The position numbers and the translations under genes are program-made. Source: Chitinophagaceae bacterium (lineage in GTDB: Bacteria > Bacteroidota > Bacteroidia > Chitinophagales > Chitinophagaceae). From it: a stretch of DNA of 64,000 bases. Position 1 is the first letter of the stretch, and each line of letters begins with the position of its first letter. The stretch is taken from assembly GCA_014379345.1 (NCBI GenBank), contig JACMLY010000105.1, positions 62,001 to 126,000 of the forward strand. The letters run 5' to 3'. Below are positions 37,004 through 45,315 of this stretch, in pieces. The notes under the pieces were generated by a model. The model was not told the DNA's origin. It saw only the letters and a program-made list of their open reading frames with translations, and did not search any database.

Positions 37004-37381
37004 ATGGCACTTCAGGAAAAATATCAGGAACTGATAAAATCAGCACAATCTAATGGCACGGCAAACCTGCAGGTTCGCGAACAAGATAATGTGTTATATG
37101 TTGACGGACAGGTTCCTACCGAAGCAGTTAAACAGAATTTATGGGATCTATATAACAAAATTGATCCTGATTATCGTGCAGGTGATCTTGTAATGAATCT
37201 CACAGTGACAGGGGGAGAATCAACAGAATATGAAGTCGTGAAAGGTGATAGTTTAAGCAAGATTGGACAGAAATTTGGGATTGCCTGGAAAGAGATTTAC
37301 GAGGCTAACCGGAATATCATCAGTAACCCGGACCTTATTCAGCCAGGTTGGAAGTTGAAAATCCCTCAAAAGACTTCCTAA
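37004..37381 (+). CDS. BON-like/LysM protein (YgaU-like)
   Basis: 125 residues without a signal peptide. The first 75 residues are BON-like (TANLQVREQDNVLYVDGQVP). The last 50 are a LysM domain (YEVVKGDSLSKIGQKFGIAW, then NPDLIQPGWKLKIP). This is the layout of E. coli YgaU (Kbp), a cytoplasmic potassium-binding protein, so potassium or small-ion sensing is a plausible role. Together with the BON lipoprotein it forms a two-gene operon. Confidence 0.9.
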   Translation: MALQEKYQELIKSAQSNGTANLQVREQDNVLYVDGQVPTEAVKQNLWDLYNKIDPDYRAGDLVMNLTVTGGESTEYEVVKGDSLSKIGQKFGIAWKEIYEANRNIISNPDLIQPGWKLKIPQKTS

Positions 37382-37452
37382 CAAGTATTACAAAGTTAAA
37401 TTTCCGTGATCGCCTGTTACTGCAAGAAGTAGCCTAAAATCTCATTTTTAGA

Positions 37453-38202
37453 TCAGAATAGATCATTTGTTCGGGGCAGCCGGTTAATCCGGATAATCCT
37501 TAGACGATTAAATAATAGTATGGTGAAGTAAATGGGATCGATCTCGTTCCATTTAACGCCAAAGTTAATGCTGCCGGGAAATTTGTGGTGATTGTTGTGG
37601 TAAGCTTCTCCCAACATTAATATATCTATCGGGAAAAGATTTTTGGAAGTATTGCTGACAGCAAAGTTAGTGGTGCCATATTTATGTGCGAACCAGTTAA
37701 TGATTCCTCCATGAATCGGTCCTATCATCGCATGTATCGGGATTAACAGGTACTGCCAGGGGGATGTGGCAAAGTAAACGTAGAATAATGTATACAGGAT
37801 TAGCCACACCACCCGCATGAACCAGGGATGGGCAAATTTGTCAAATACGACCCAATTAGGAATGTTCTTTGTGAACTTCTCCTCAACAACGAGTCTTCCG
37901 TTAAATACATCTGCATATTTTTTACGGGTTTGATTCATTAAAGACATAAAACCCGATGAATGCATGGGTGAATGTGGATCATCCTCCGTATCTGTGTACG
38001 CATGATGCAATCTATGCAGAATGGCGTAAGTACGGGGGCTCATGTACGATGAACCCTGTGTTAAAAAAGTAAGGATGTAGAAAACCTTTTCCCAGAATTT
38101 ACTCATTGTAAAAGCACCATGAGCAGCATAACGATGAAGAAAAAAGGTCTGACAAAAAAGTGACAAATACCAGTGTGCAATAAAAAAGATCAATACAGCC
38201 AT
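37453..38202 (-). CDS. Acyl-CoA/fatty-acid desaturase
   Basis: 249 residues from the ATG at 38202 (MAVLIFFIAHWYLSLFCQTF); a start at 38247 adds 15 polar residues. The three histidine boxes of membrane desaturases are present: HRYAAH, HRLHHAYTD and HNNHHKFP. Several membrane helices lie around them (VVWLILYTLFYVYF, YLLIPIHAMIGPIHG). It introduces a double bond into fatty acyl chains using a di-iron site and reducing equivalents from an external redox partner, adjusting membrane fluidity. It is convergent with the LysM gene. Confidence 0.9.
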   Translation of the reverse strand: MAVLIFFIAHWYLSLFCQTFFLHRYAAHGAFTMSKFWEKVFYILTFLTQGSSYMSPRTYAILHRLHHAYTDTEDDPHSPMHSSGFMSLMNQTRKKYADVFNGRLVVEEKFTKNIPNWVVFDKFAHPWFMRVVWLILYTLFYVYFATSPWQYLLIPIHAMIGPIHGGIINWFAHKYGTTNFAVSNTSKNLFPIDILMLGEAYHNNHHKFPGSINFGVKWNEIDPIYFTILLFNRLRIIRINRLPRTNDLF

Positions 38203-38315
38203 GCGCGATTTCTTAATATACCATTCTACCCAAATACGGGTGTGCAAAGAGACATTATTTTCGCCGGATTTCGTCGGTTTTTTTTAACTATCTACTCCGG
38301 GAGGTAGATCTTTAA

Positions 38316-38564
38316 CTATTGAAATTCCTTTTGGGGAACCATTCGATCAATTTCCTCGCCGATAAATTTCGCTTCTTCTTCAAATGACTGGCTGCTTGGC
38401 TTCCAGTTATGTCCTTCTTTTACTAACTCAAAATCGCCCTCGCACGCACGTGCGCGGTTAAAATGGTGGCACTCAGCCCGGAAATGTGTATCATCGATTT
38501 TGTAAACACTAAAATATTTTCTGTGTCCCTTATCGTCGAACACTGAATGAAATATAAAATCCAT
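38316..38564 (-). CDS. Small conserved protein of unknown function
   Basis: 82 residues (MDFIFHSVFDDKGHRKYFSV). Polar, with several His and Cys (HFRAECHHFNRARACEG) and no signal peptide. No family is recognised. It starts 68 bases upstream of the desaturase stop-to-start gap on the same strand, so both may be one transcript. Confidence 0.6.
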   Translation of the reverse strand: MDFIFHSVFDDKGHRKYFSVYKIDDTHFRAECHHFNRARACEGDFELVKEGHNWKPSSQSFEEEAKFIGEEIDRMVPQKEFQ

Positions 38565-39076
38565 AGACAGGTTTTAGGAAACTGTGCAACTATTATGCCG
38601 CGCCGGCAAGGGCACTTACTATAAAACAGTGGACTTCAATCCGCTCCGTAGCAGCGGCATCCTTTGGTCACAAAAGTCAATTAAATAATTCTCGTCAAAA
38701 TCAATTTCAAAATTTTGTGATGCGTCCGCAGGAAAGATAGTGCTCCTACGGAGCACATCCGTAACTGGTGATTTAGTCTACAAAGATTACATCCCGATGG
38801 GGTGCCGTTATTTCTTTTTTCAACGGAAAAATGTTATTGACCCAATTAAATCTATATACAAATGACTACAAAGATTACACCCAGATGGGATGCCTTTGAT
38901 TCGTTCTTTAACGGACAATTTCGCGGTTATTTCAAAGTTTAATCTTTGTAAAAACAACTCTGGGGAAGACAACAGAGCGCTTCTTAAAAAAAGATTTAGC
39001 TATCAACAAAACACTCCGTCAGGAGTTTAATCTTTGTAGAAAAGACATCCCGAATGCCGATGCGTTTTCACCATCC
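38565..39076. repeat. Degenerate palindromic-repeat region
   Basis: 512 bases without a gene. It contains related pieces: TCTACAAAGATTACATCCCG with the hairpin CATCCCGATGGGGTG near 38785-38815, a second copy CTACAAAGATTACACCCAGA with CACCCAGATGGGATG near 38870-38902, inverse copies GTTTAATCTTTGTAAAAA near 38940 and GAGTTTAATCTTTGTAGAAA near 39027, and the hairpins GTGCTCCTACGGAGCAC (near 38741) and ACTCCGTCAGGAGT (near 39018). The words resemble palindromic repeats scattered in other Bacteroidota genomes; no transposase is near. At 38590-38615 a GC-rich word resembles one at 18122 in inverse orientation. Confidence 0.7.
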
Positions 39077-39799
39077 TTACCTCCTAAGGTATTTTCCTTT
39101 TAAGATCCTCTCCATCACTTCCTCTTTCATATTCCTGCTAATAGGGATATGGTGCAACCCGATAATGATTTCATTTCCTTCGATGCTTTCAATTTTCGAC
39201 AAAGCAACCAGATAAGATTTATGCACCTTTAAGAATATTTGAGGCGGCAAACTTTCTTCAACTGCCTTGAAAGTGAGGTAGGTAATATATTTTTTATTGA
39301 TAGTGTGTACTGCGATATAGTTTTGTAACGCTTCCACATATAAAATGTCTGAATAATTGATCTTAACCAGTTTGTTGTCCGTCTTAATAAAAAAATGTTC
39401 AGCCTCAACGATTAGTGGTTGAAGAGACGAAACCTTTCCCGATTCAAATAAGGTTCTGGCCTTCATAACGGCTTTCCAAAATCGTTCGAACGAAAAAGGT
39501 TTAAGCAGGTAATCCGCGGCATTCAGCTCGAATCCATCCACTGCATACTGAGGATAGGCTGTGGTGAAAATAACCATTGGCGGATTGGCAAGCGTTTTTA
39601 AGAATTCGAGACCGGTTATTTTTGGCATTTGAATATCGAGAAATATGAGATCGATCTTCCCATTCATCAATGCATCAGTAGCTCTCAACGGGTTATCAAA
39701 TTCACCAGCCAGATGAAGGAACTCAACATCGCCAATATATTCTTTCAGCCCCTTCCTTGCTATTGGCTCGTCATCGATGATTATGCATGTTAGTTTCAT
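39077..39799 (-). CDS. LytTR-type response regulator
   Basis: 240 residues from the ATG at 39799 (MKLTCIIIDDEPIARKGL). The frame is open to 39928 but that part is repeat DNA. The receiver has Asp9-Asp10 and the phosphorylated Asp55 (IDLIFLDIQMPKITGLEFL), with Thr in FTTAYPQYAVDGFELNA and Lys in YLLKPFS. Residues about 130-240 form a LytTR DNA-binding domain (DILYVEALQNYIAVHT, FLKVHKSYLVALSKIESIEG, IPISRNMKEEV). It partners the kinase at 39972, which lies 173 bases upstream on the same strand. Target promoters are unknown. Confidence 0.94.
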   Translation of the reverse strand: MKLTCIIIDDEPIARKGLKEYIGDVEFLHLAGEFDNPLRATDALMNGKIDLIFLDIQMPKITGLEFLKTLANPPMVIFTTAYPQYAVDGFELNAADYLLKPFSFERFWKAVMKARTLFESGKVSSLQPLIVEAEHFFIKTDNKLVKINYSDILYVEALQNYIAVHTINKKYITYLTFKAVEESLPPQIFLKVHKSYLVALSKIESIEGNEIIIGLHHIPISRNMKEEVMERILKGKYLRR

Positions 39800-39820
39800 G
39801 GTAATATCTGTATTTATATT

Positions 39821-39975
39821 CAAGTACGAGGCACGAGGCACGAGGTACGAAGTACGAAGTAAGAAGTACGAAGTACGAGGTAGAGGTAGAGGTATATGGA
39901 ATTTCTCGGAGTTTTGAAGTTCAACCACTTCTAACTTCGTATTTCGTACTTCGTACTTCGTATTTCGTACTTCAA
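39821..39975. repeat. Heptamer-built inverted repeat inside a two-component operon
   Basis: The left half (about 39821-39892) repeats ACGAGGC, ACGAGGT and ACGAAGT in 7-bp steps. The right half (about 39930-39975) repeats the inverse ACTTCGT and ATTTCGT in 7-bp steps. It separates the kinase stop (39972) from the regulator start (39799), and its right end forms the last bases of the kinase frame. Confidence 0.9.
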
Positions 39976-40991
39976 ATCTTCAACTCCAACTGAACCTTGA
40001 AAGTTGCATCATTATTATGTATCTCTAAAAGGTGTTTATCTGGATAAAGCAATTCAAGCCGGCGTTTTACATTGTTCAATCCAATTCCGCCTGGCAACAG
40101 GTTTTTCTGCAGATGATTCTCTTTTGAATTTTCAACACAAAATGAAAAGCTGCCATTGTTCCTTGCCAGCTCCACATGAACAAAGTTTCTGCTGTTATTG
40201 TGATGCGATATATGCTTAAAAGCATTTTCCACAAAAGGTATTAACAAAAGTGGCACTATCTGGAAACCATTTATATCCTTCTGTATTGTTACTGCCACCT
40301 CATAATTATTATCCTTCCTCAATTCCTGTAACCGAATATAATCTTTAAGATAGGCCACCTCCTTTTCAATCGCTATGGTCTCGGCATTACAATCGTACAA
40401 TTGATAACGCAGGAGATCAGAAAACTGTAATAGAGTTTGTCTTGCCTCAGTATTTTGCTTATCGATCAAAAAATAAATTGAGTTCAATGAATTAAACAAA
40501 AAATGAGGGTTGATCTGTGATTTCAGAAACTTTAATTCTGTTTGAGCTTTTTCCTGCGCAATTTCACTCAGCCGTCGTTGACTTTGCAAATAGTCCTTGA
40601 TCAACCTGCAGGCAGCCCCTGTGGTAACCAATAAAAATACAGGTATTATATTATCGTAAAACCTTGTTTTAAAATTGGCAAAAGGCTCGAGTCCCGGATA
40701 TACCAATGCCATGATGATTTTCAACTTTAGTAATCCCATTCCAACGATAATACTGAGATAGATTGAGAAGAACTGAAAATACCTTTTTTTATACAGCAGT
40801 TGCGGGATCAACAAAAGATTAGTGGTGTAAGTGAGCAATGCCAGCACGGCAACTTTGATAGCAGTTACCTGTATTGCGAGTTCCTGCGTAGGGAAATCCT
40901 TCGCCCGGAAATAGTACCATCCGGCAAATAAAGTTCCCCATACCAACAGATGGTGCAGTTTAAACTTTACGAGGTATTGCCACCATTTCAT
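39972..40991 (-). CDS. LytS-type sensor histidine kinase
   Basis: 339 residues. Four hydrophobic helices span about residues 15-130 with no large sensor domain, so it probably senses the membrane or a partner. The kinase core begins with QINPHFLFNSLNSIYFL (His163), a signature of the His_kinase family that pairs with LytTR regulators. The N-box is PFVENAFKHI, and the glycine box is GGIGLNNVKRRLELLY. The gene order kinase then regulator, same strand, fits a cognate pair with the gene at 39077. The repeat between them could weaken co-expression. Confidence 0.94.
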   Translation of the reverse strand: MKWWQYLVKFKLHHLLVWGTLFAGWYYFRAKDFPTQELAIQVTAIKVAVLALLTYTTNLLLIPQLLYKKRYFQFFSIYLSIIVGMGLLKLKIIMALVYPGLEPFANFKTRFYDNIIPVFLLVTTGAACRLIKDYLQSQRRLSEIAQEKAQTELKFLKSQINPHFLFNSLNSIYFLIDKQNTEARQTLLQFSDLLRYQLYDCNAETIAIEKEVAYLKDYIRLQELRKDNNYEVAVTIQKDINGFQIVPLLLIPFVENAFKHISHHNNSRNFVHVELARNNGSFSFCVENSKENHLQKNLLPGGIGLNNVKRRLELLYPDKHLLEIHNNDATFKVQLELKI

Positions 40992-41207
40992 AAATCAAAA
41001 TAAATATACTAAAACCAAGTGGCATCATCGTTTACACTTTCAGTACCTTTTCCTTGACCAAAAGCGTATGACCACTATCAACGGTTTTCCTGTAACACGT
41101 CAAGCTATCATGGCCTTTTATGTAAATCATTTGCTTCATGCCCAGGTAAATATTCAATTTGTACATGAACAGATTTCAACCCACCTGATAAAATTAAATA
41201 TTAAAAA

Positions 41208-42389
41208 ATGAAAGCGAATCCATTTTCGGCCTTGCTGATATTATTGATCACTATTGCCGGTTGTACTGAAAGTAAAACGAATGCACAAACCCAGAGCACA
41301 TCGAAAAAAGAAAGAGTGGGTGGTCAGTGCGAAGGATGTGAAGCCGTTTATGAAAACACAACACCATTTGCGAAGCTCGACTGGCAATTAACTATGCCCG
41401 ATTATGCAGACAAAGGACCAAAATTGCATATAACAGGCGTTGTGTATAAAGCAGATGGGAAAACACCCGCCTCCGGCACGATATTGTATTTGTATCACAC
41501 TGATCAATCCGGAAATTATCCACCCGGTAATGAAAAAGGTTGGGGCCGCCGGCATGGATATATCCGTGGCTGGCTCAAGACAAACGAAAAAGGACAGTAT
41601 AGTATTAAGACTCTCAAACCTGCATCCTATCCCAGTCGTCAGGCTGCCGCCCATATTCACTGCATCATCAAAGAAAATAATCTGAACGAATATTATGTCG
41701 GCGATTTTTTATTCGATGATGATCCATTGCTTAATAGCGAAGAAAGATCAACTGCCAATACACCCGGTGGCAACGGGGTGTTGAAACTGCAGGAAAAAGA
41801 AGGAATTCTGTATAGCGCACGAAACATTTATCTGGGAAAAAATATTCGTAACTATCCCATTTCACTCACACAGCACAGTGATTATATTTTATCGGGACTG
41901 GCGCTTGGTTCTGATTGTCCGGCGTTCGACCCTACTCATGTATCGGGACCGGACAAGGGAAAAAATGCCTGCCCCATGTGCAAATATGGAAAAGGGCAGG
42001 GCGTGATGGTATGGTGGAACAAAGAAAAAATAAATGAACTCTCATCATTTGTACAAAATATGGAGCAGGCGATACAACATCTGGGCTTTAACAAACTCCG
42101 GGTTTTTATAATCTATATGAATTCGGCCAACAAGGCGCTTACAGACATTGAGCAGATGCTCGATATATTCAGCAAGAAGAACAATCTTCAAAACGTGGCC
42201 CTTACCTATATACCCTCCCCAACCGATGCCGAAACTGCAGGACTCTACGAGATCAACCCGGAAGCTTCCAATACCATTTTGATCTACAAAAAAAGAAAAG
42301 TGATAGACAAGTTTATAAATTACAATCTTGAAAATGCCAGCAAGCCCCTTGTTAAAAAATTAGAATTGCAATCGTCCAAAATATTATAA
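41208..42389 (+). CDS. Intradiol-dioxygenase/thioredoxin-like fusion lipoprotein
   Basis: 393 residues. The lipobox is ILLITIAGC (Cys19). Residues about 55-225 form an intradiol ring-cleavage-dioxygenase-type domain: LHITGVVYKADGKTPASGTI, HTDQSGNYPPGNEKGWGRRH, YSIKTLKPASYP and AAAHIHC. The likely iron ligands Tyr104, Tyr141, His149 and His151 are all present. Residues about 230-393 are a second domain with CPMC (255-258) and an alpha/beta pattern (LRVFIIYMNSA, NVALTYIP, TILIYKKRKVID), reading like a thioredoxin fold. The fusion is unusual; a redox or oxidative role at the envelope is inferred. A gene stump follows two bases after it. Confidence 0.85.
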   Translation: MKANPFSALLILLITIAGCTESKTNAQTQSTSKKERVGGQCEGCEAVYENTTPFAKLDWQLTMPDYADKGPKLHITGVVYKADGKTPASGTILYLYHTDQSGNYPPGNEKGWGRRHGYIRGWLKTNEKGQYSIKTLKPASYPSRQAAAHIHCIIKENNLNEYYVGDFLFDDDPLLNSEERSTANTPGGNGVLKLQEKEGILYSARNIYLGKNIRNYPISLTQHSDYILSGLALGSDCPAFDPTHVSGPDKGKNACPMCKYGKGQGVMVWWNKEKINELSSFVQNMEQAIQHLGFNKLRVFIIYMNSANKALTDIEQMLDIFSKKNNLQNVALTYIPSPTDAETAGLYEINPEASNTILIYKKRKVIDKFINYNLENASKPLVKKLELQSSKIL

Positions 42390-42390
42390 T

Positions 42391-42546
42391 ATGAAACCAT
42401 GGATTGCCCTCCTTTCGTTTGCGTTATGCTGCCAGTTTTTGTCAGCTCATCCTGGCATTGGGATTCCAAAAATTTACCCGCGAAAAGAAATAATTGCCAT
42501 TTCGTCCTGCCCCTCTGTGCCATACCTCCATCACCTCTGTGGTTAA
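42391..42546 (+). pseudogene. Truncated 5' end of a secreted-protein gene
   Basis: A 51-codon frame starting one base after the fusion gene. The first 25 residues look like a real signal peptide and mature start (MKPWIALLSFALCCQF, LSAHPGIGI), resembling the beginning of SMP-30/NHL-type propeller proteins in Bacteroidota. After IGIPKIYPRKEI the frame runs into the repeat at 42507 and stops. The rest of the gene is absent from the window. I infer a deletion or a repeat-associated rearrangement; the family assignment is weak because only a few residues are informative. Confidence 0.5.
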
Positions 42547-42635
42547 CTTTGGCGGTAAACATAAGACCTCTTCGGATGCAATGGTTTTTTAACCACAGAC
42601 GCGCAGGAGGTGGAGCACAGAGGGTCACAGAGCAG
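42507..42635. repeat. Inverted repeat built of CACAGAG-type words
   Basis: CTGCCCCTCTGTGCC and CACCTCTGTGGTTAA (42507-42545) are mirrored by TTAACCACAGACGCG and GAGCACAGAGGGTCACAGAG (42589-42635). It lies between the gene stump and the convergent yggS gene and cuts into the stump. A related element with the same TTAACCACAGAG core lies at 62307. Confidence 0.85.
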
Positions 42636-42654
42636 GGAATATTAACAGTAAAAA

Positions 42655-43350
42655 TTATAAGGTGCCTTTGGAAATTCGTTCACCGAAGAGCAAGCTGCCG
42701 ATCCGGACGAGTGAGCTTCCTTCTTCAACAGCAATTTTATAATCTGCACTCATGCCGATGGAAAGGATTTCCATTTTTTCGTGCTCGGTTTGAATTTTTG
42801 AGTACTTATCGAACAATGAATTAAGATATTTGAATTCTAGTCTGATTTTACTGGTATTCTCTGTCAATGAAGCCATCCCCATCAATCCTCTGATGCTTAC
42901 ATTCGTGAGCCCATCTACCGCCTCATAGCTTGGCAGATCTTTAAACAACATATCCAGTTCTTCTTCACTTAGCCCGAACTTGGTCTCTTCCTGCGCGATA
43001 TGCACCTGCAAAAGACAATCAATGACCCTTTTATGTTTAATGCCCTGCTTATTGATCTCCTGCAACAGCTTTACACTGTCAACCCCATGAACCAGGTGAA
43101 CGAATGAAGAAATGTATTTGACTTTTTTTGATTGCAAATGACCAATAAAATGCCAGCGGATATCTTTCGGCAACACGAAATGTTTCTCAGTTAGCTCCTG
43201 CACATAATTTTCGCCGAAATCCCGATGCCCCAGTTCATAAAACTCCATGATCTCTTCAACTGTTTTTGTCTTGGATACTGCTACCAGAATGACATTTTTT
43301 TTTCTCAGTTCGAGAATTATTTCCCGATATTTTTCTTTGTTAACAGGCAT
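42655..43350 (-). CDS. YggS-family PLP-binding protein
   Basis: 231 residues, the usual size for YggS/PROSC. Lys27 in VAVSKTKTVEEIMEFYELG forms the Schiff base with pyridoxal phosphate. Other marks are GENYVQEL, WHFIGHLQSKKVKYI, VHGVDSVKLL, GLMGMASLTEN and LSIGMSADYKIAVEEGSSLVR. It keeps free pyridoxal phosphate in balance; it is not an enzyme with a known substrate reaction. It lies downstream of the acyl-CoA dehydrogenase gene on the same strand, separated by a repeat. Confidence 0.95.
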   Translation of the reverse strand: MPVNKEKYREIILELRKKNVILVAVSKTKTVEEIMEFYELGHRDFGENYVQELTEKHFVLPKDIRWHFIGHLQSKKVKYISSFVHLVHGVDSVKLLQEINKQGIKHKRVIDCLLQVHIAQEETKFGLSEEELDMLFKDLPSYEAVDGLTNVSIRGLMGMASLTENTSKIRLEFKYLNSLFDKYSKIQTEHEKMEILSIGMSADYKIAVEEGSSLVRIGSLLFGERISKGTL

Positions 43351-43360
43351 TATTGGTGGT

Positions 43361-43437
43361 TGTTTAAGGCTTAAAGTTTATGGTTTAAAGTTTACAGTTG
43401 ACAGGAACCTTAAACTTTAAACCCTAAACTTTAAACT
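43361..43437. repeat. Inverted repeat of AAAGTTT-type heptamers
   Basis: GGCTTAAAGTTTATGGTTTA and following words (43368-43394) face AACCTTAAACTTTAAACCCT and following words (43406-43437). Words recur in 7-bp steps (AAAGTTT against AAACTTT). It fills the gap between the yggS start and the stop of the acyl-CoA dehydrogenase gene. Confidence 0.88.
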
Positions 43438-44590
43438 ATTTTAAAATCGCCCTGCTGATCACAATCCGTTGTACTTCACTGGTACCTTCATAGATCTGGG
43501 TGATCTTTGCATCCCTCATTAAACGTTCAACATGGTATTCTTTCACATATCCATATCCGCCGTGTATCTGAACCGCCTCCACTGCAGCCCACATGGCCGT
43601 TTCGGAAGCAAACACTTTTGCCATGGAAGAGCTGAGCGCATAATCCATTTTGTTATCTTTTTCCCAGGCCGCCCGCATACACAACAAACGCGCCGCTTCG
43701 ATACGGGTAGCCATATCCGCCAGCTTAAACTGAATAGCCTGATGTTGGGCAATTTCCTTTCCAAATGCTTTTCGTTCTTTAGCATATTTTACCGACAGTT
43801 CATAGGCTCCGCTCGCAATGCCCAATGCCTGTGATGCAATGCCAATACGCCCCCCGGCCAGTGTTTTCATAGCAAATGTGAATCCGAACCCATCCTCACC
43901 GATCCTGTTTTCCTTCGGCACCTGTACATCCTGGAACATGACGCTATGAGTATCACTACCACGGATACCCAGTTTATTTTCCTTTGCGCCCACTGAAACA
44001 CCAGGCCATTTTTTTTCTACAATAAATGTATTGATGCCACGGCTTCCCTTCGCAGCATCTGTTTGGGCCATTACCAAATAAACTGAAGCGGAGTTGCCAT
44101 TCGTTATCCAGTTTTTTGTGCCATTTAGTAAATAATGATCCCCTTTATCTTCGGCCATGGTGCGCTGGGAAGTAGCGTCGCTGCCGGCTTCCGGTTCACT
44201 CAGTAAGAAAGCGCCGATGTATAAATCGCCATCCTTACGCCCTTGCGCCAGGGGTGCAAGATATTTTTGTTTTTGTTCTTCATTGCCATAAGCTTCCAAC
44301 CCCCAGCAAACAAGGGAATTATTGACGCTCATACAAACACTCACGCTTGCATCAATCTTACTGATCTCTTCCATTGCCAATACATAACTCACCGTATCCA
44401 TTCCCGAACCTCCGTATGCAGGGTCAACCATCATGCCCATAAATCCGAGTTCCGCAAGTTTCAATATTTGTTCCTTCGGAAATTTCTGATGCTCGTCTCT
44501 TTCTATCACTCCTGGCAAACATTCGCTCACGACAAAATCACGTGCCGCTTTCTGTATCATCAAATGTTCTTCTGTTAATTGAAAATGCAT
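43436..44590 (-). CDS. Acyl-CoA dehydrogenase
   Basis: 384 residues, full length for the family. Key features: the helical N-terminus QLTEEHLMIQKAARDFVVSE, the substrate/FAD region AFLLSEPEAGSDATSQRTMA and ITNGNSASVYLV, KLGIRGSDTHSVMFQDVQVP, and the catalytic-base segment at the C-terminus QIYEGTSEVQRIVISRAILK with the Glu in YEGTSE. It oxidises acyl-CoA to the 2-enoyl form in fatty-acid breakdown and passes electrons to ETF. Chain-length specificity cannot be read by eye, although the short-chain/butyryl type is most like it. Confidence 0.95.
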   Translation of the reverse strand: MHFQLTEEHLMIQKAARDFVVSECLPGVIERDEHQKFPKEQILKLAELGFMGMMVDPAYGGSGMDTVSYVLAMEEISKIDASVSVCMSVNNSLVCWGLEAYGNEEQKQKYLAPLAQGRKDGDLYIGAFLLSEPEAGSDATSQRTMAEDKGDHYLLNGTKNWITNGNSASVYLVMAQTDAAKGSRGINTFIVEKKWPGVSVGAKENKLGIRGSDTHSVMFQDVQVPKENRIGEDGFGFTFAMKTLAGGRIGIASQALGIASGAYELSVKYAKERKAFGKEIAQHQAIQFKLADMATRIEAARLLCMRAAWEKDNKMDYALSSSMAKVFASETAMWAAVEAVQIHGGYGYVKEYHVERLMRDAKITQIYEGTSEVQRIVISRAILK

Positions 44591-44680
44591 AGGAAGGTTT
44601 TAATGAGGTCGCAAAAATAAAAGAATATAAGCAATATAACTAACAACCGTTCGCGTAATCTTGCATTTCCTGTTAAATGA

Positions 44681-44706
44681 AAAAGCCCCGGAGAACCGGG
44701 GCTTTT
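44681..44706 (-). terminator. Intrinsic terminator of the acidic-protein gene
   Basis: AAAAGCCCCGG, loop AGAA, CCGGGGCTTTT: a perfect 11-pair GC-rich stem with T tract in either direction. It follows the stop of the leftward gene at 44722 by 16 bases and also lies upstream of the acyl-CoA dehydrogenase start, so it separates the two transcripts. Confidence 0.9.
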
Positions 44707-44721
44707 GATGTTTATCCTTAA

Positions 44722-45039
44722 TCAGGGTCGAAGACCTCTTTCCTCGAGATCTCTTTTTGCTTCATCTTTATTTATATAGTCTTCGTCTTCTTCATCATCG
44801 ATGGCAGCATCATCTTTGGCAATATCTGTTTTTTCTGCATCGTCCACCTCATCGTCGTAATCTGCAGTATCGATATCATCATCCTCCTTGTCTTCATCAA
44901 TTTCAAGATCATCATCATCCCCGGGCAAATCTTCAATATTGGCTACGTCTTTAATATACTTTTCGGCGCCTTCTCCCAGTATACCTTTGCCGGCGGTATG
45001 ATGGATTTGCAGATCGGGCTGTTGCAGGTTATTTGTCAT
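44722..45039 (-). CDS. Acidic Asp/Glu-rich protein of unknown function
   Basis: 105 residues from the ATG at 45039 (MTNNLQQPDLQIHHTAGKGI); the frame is open further upstream to 45240 but that part has no recognisable character. The N-terminal 40 residues are ordinary (GILGEGAEKYIKDVANIEDL), after which a long stretch is almost only Asp and Glu, with a short tail NKDEAKRDLEERGLRP. It is probably disordered and could bind cations or a basic partner. The terminator at 44681 follows it. Confidence 0.65.
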   Translation of the reverse strand: MTNNLQQPDLQIHHTAGKGILGEGAEKYIKDVANIEDLPGDDDDLEIDEDKEDDDIDTADYDDEVDDAEKTDIAKDDAAIDDEEDEDYINKDEAKRDLEERGLRP

Positions 45040-45315
45040 GACTAAAATTTTAATTGTTAAATGAAATCTTGTAAAAATATTATGCCAAAGAATTGCCGGG
45101 TATTCCTCAACCTCCACATGACGGGCTAAGCACCAGTACGGTACGAAGGGAAACACATATATTTGTGACCTATTCCCAAACAATCTGTATGAATTTCCCG
45201 GAAAAAAATATTGAACAATCTTTCTCTTTTGCCTCGTCATCCCGGAATGACGCTTTATTGATGGATTTGCTTCCGAGTCATTAAAGTCGAAAGTTGTATT
45301 AACAAGTTTGCTTGT

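Noticed and set aside
39800..39928. N-terminal extension of the LytTR regulator
   Set aside because: It translates the heptamer repeat; a normal receiver start is at 39799.
45040..45240. N-terminal extension of the acidic protein
   Set aside because: No domain or bias matches the rest of the protein; MTNNLQQ at 45039 is a more plausible start.
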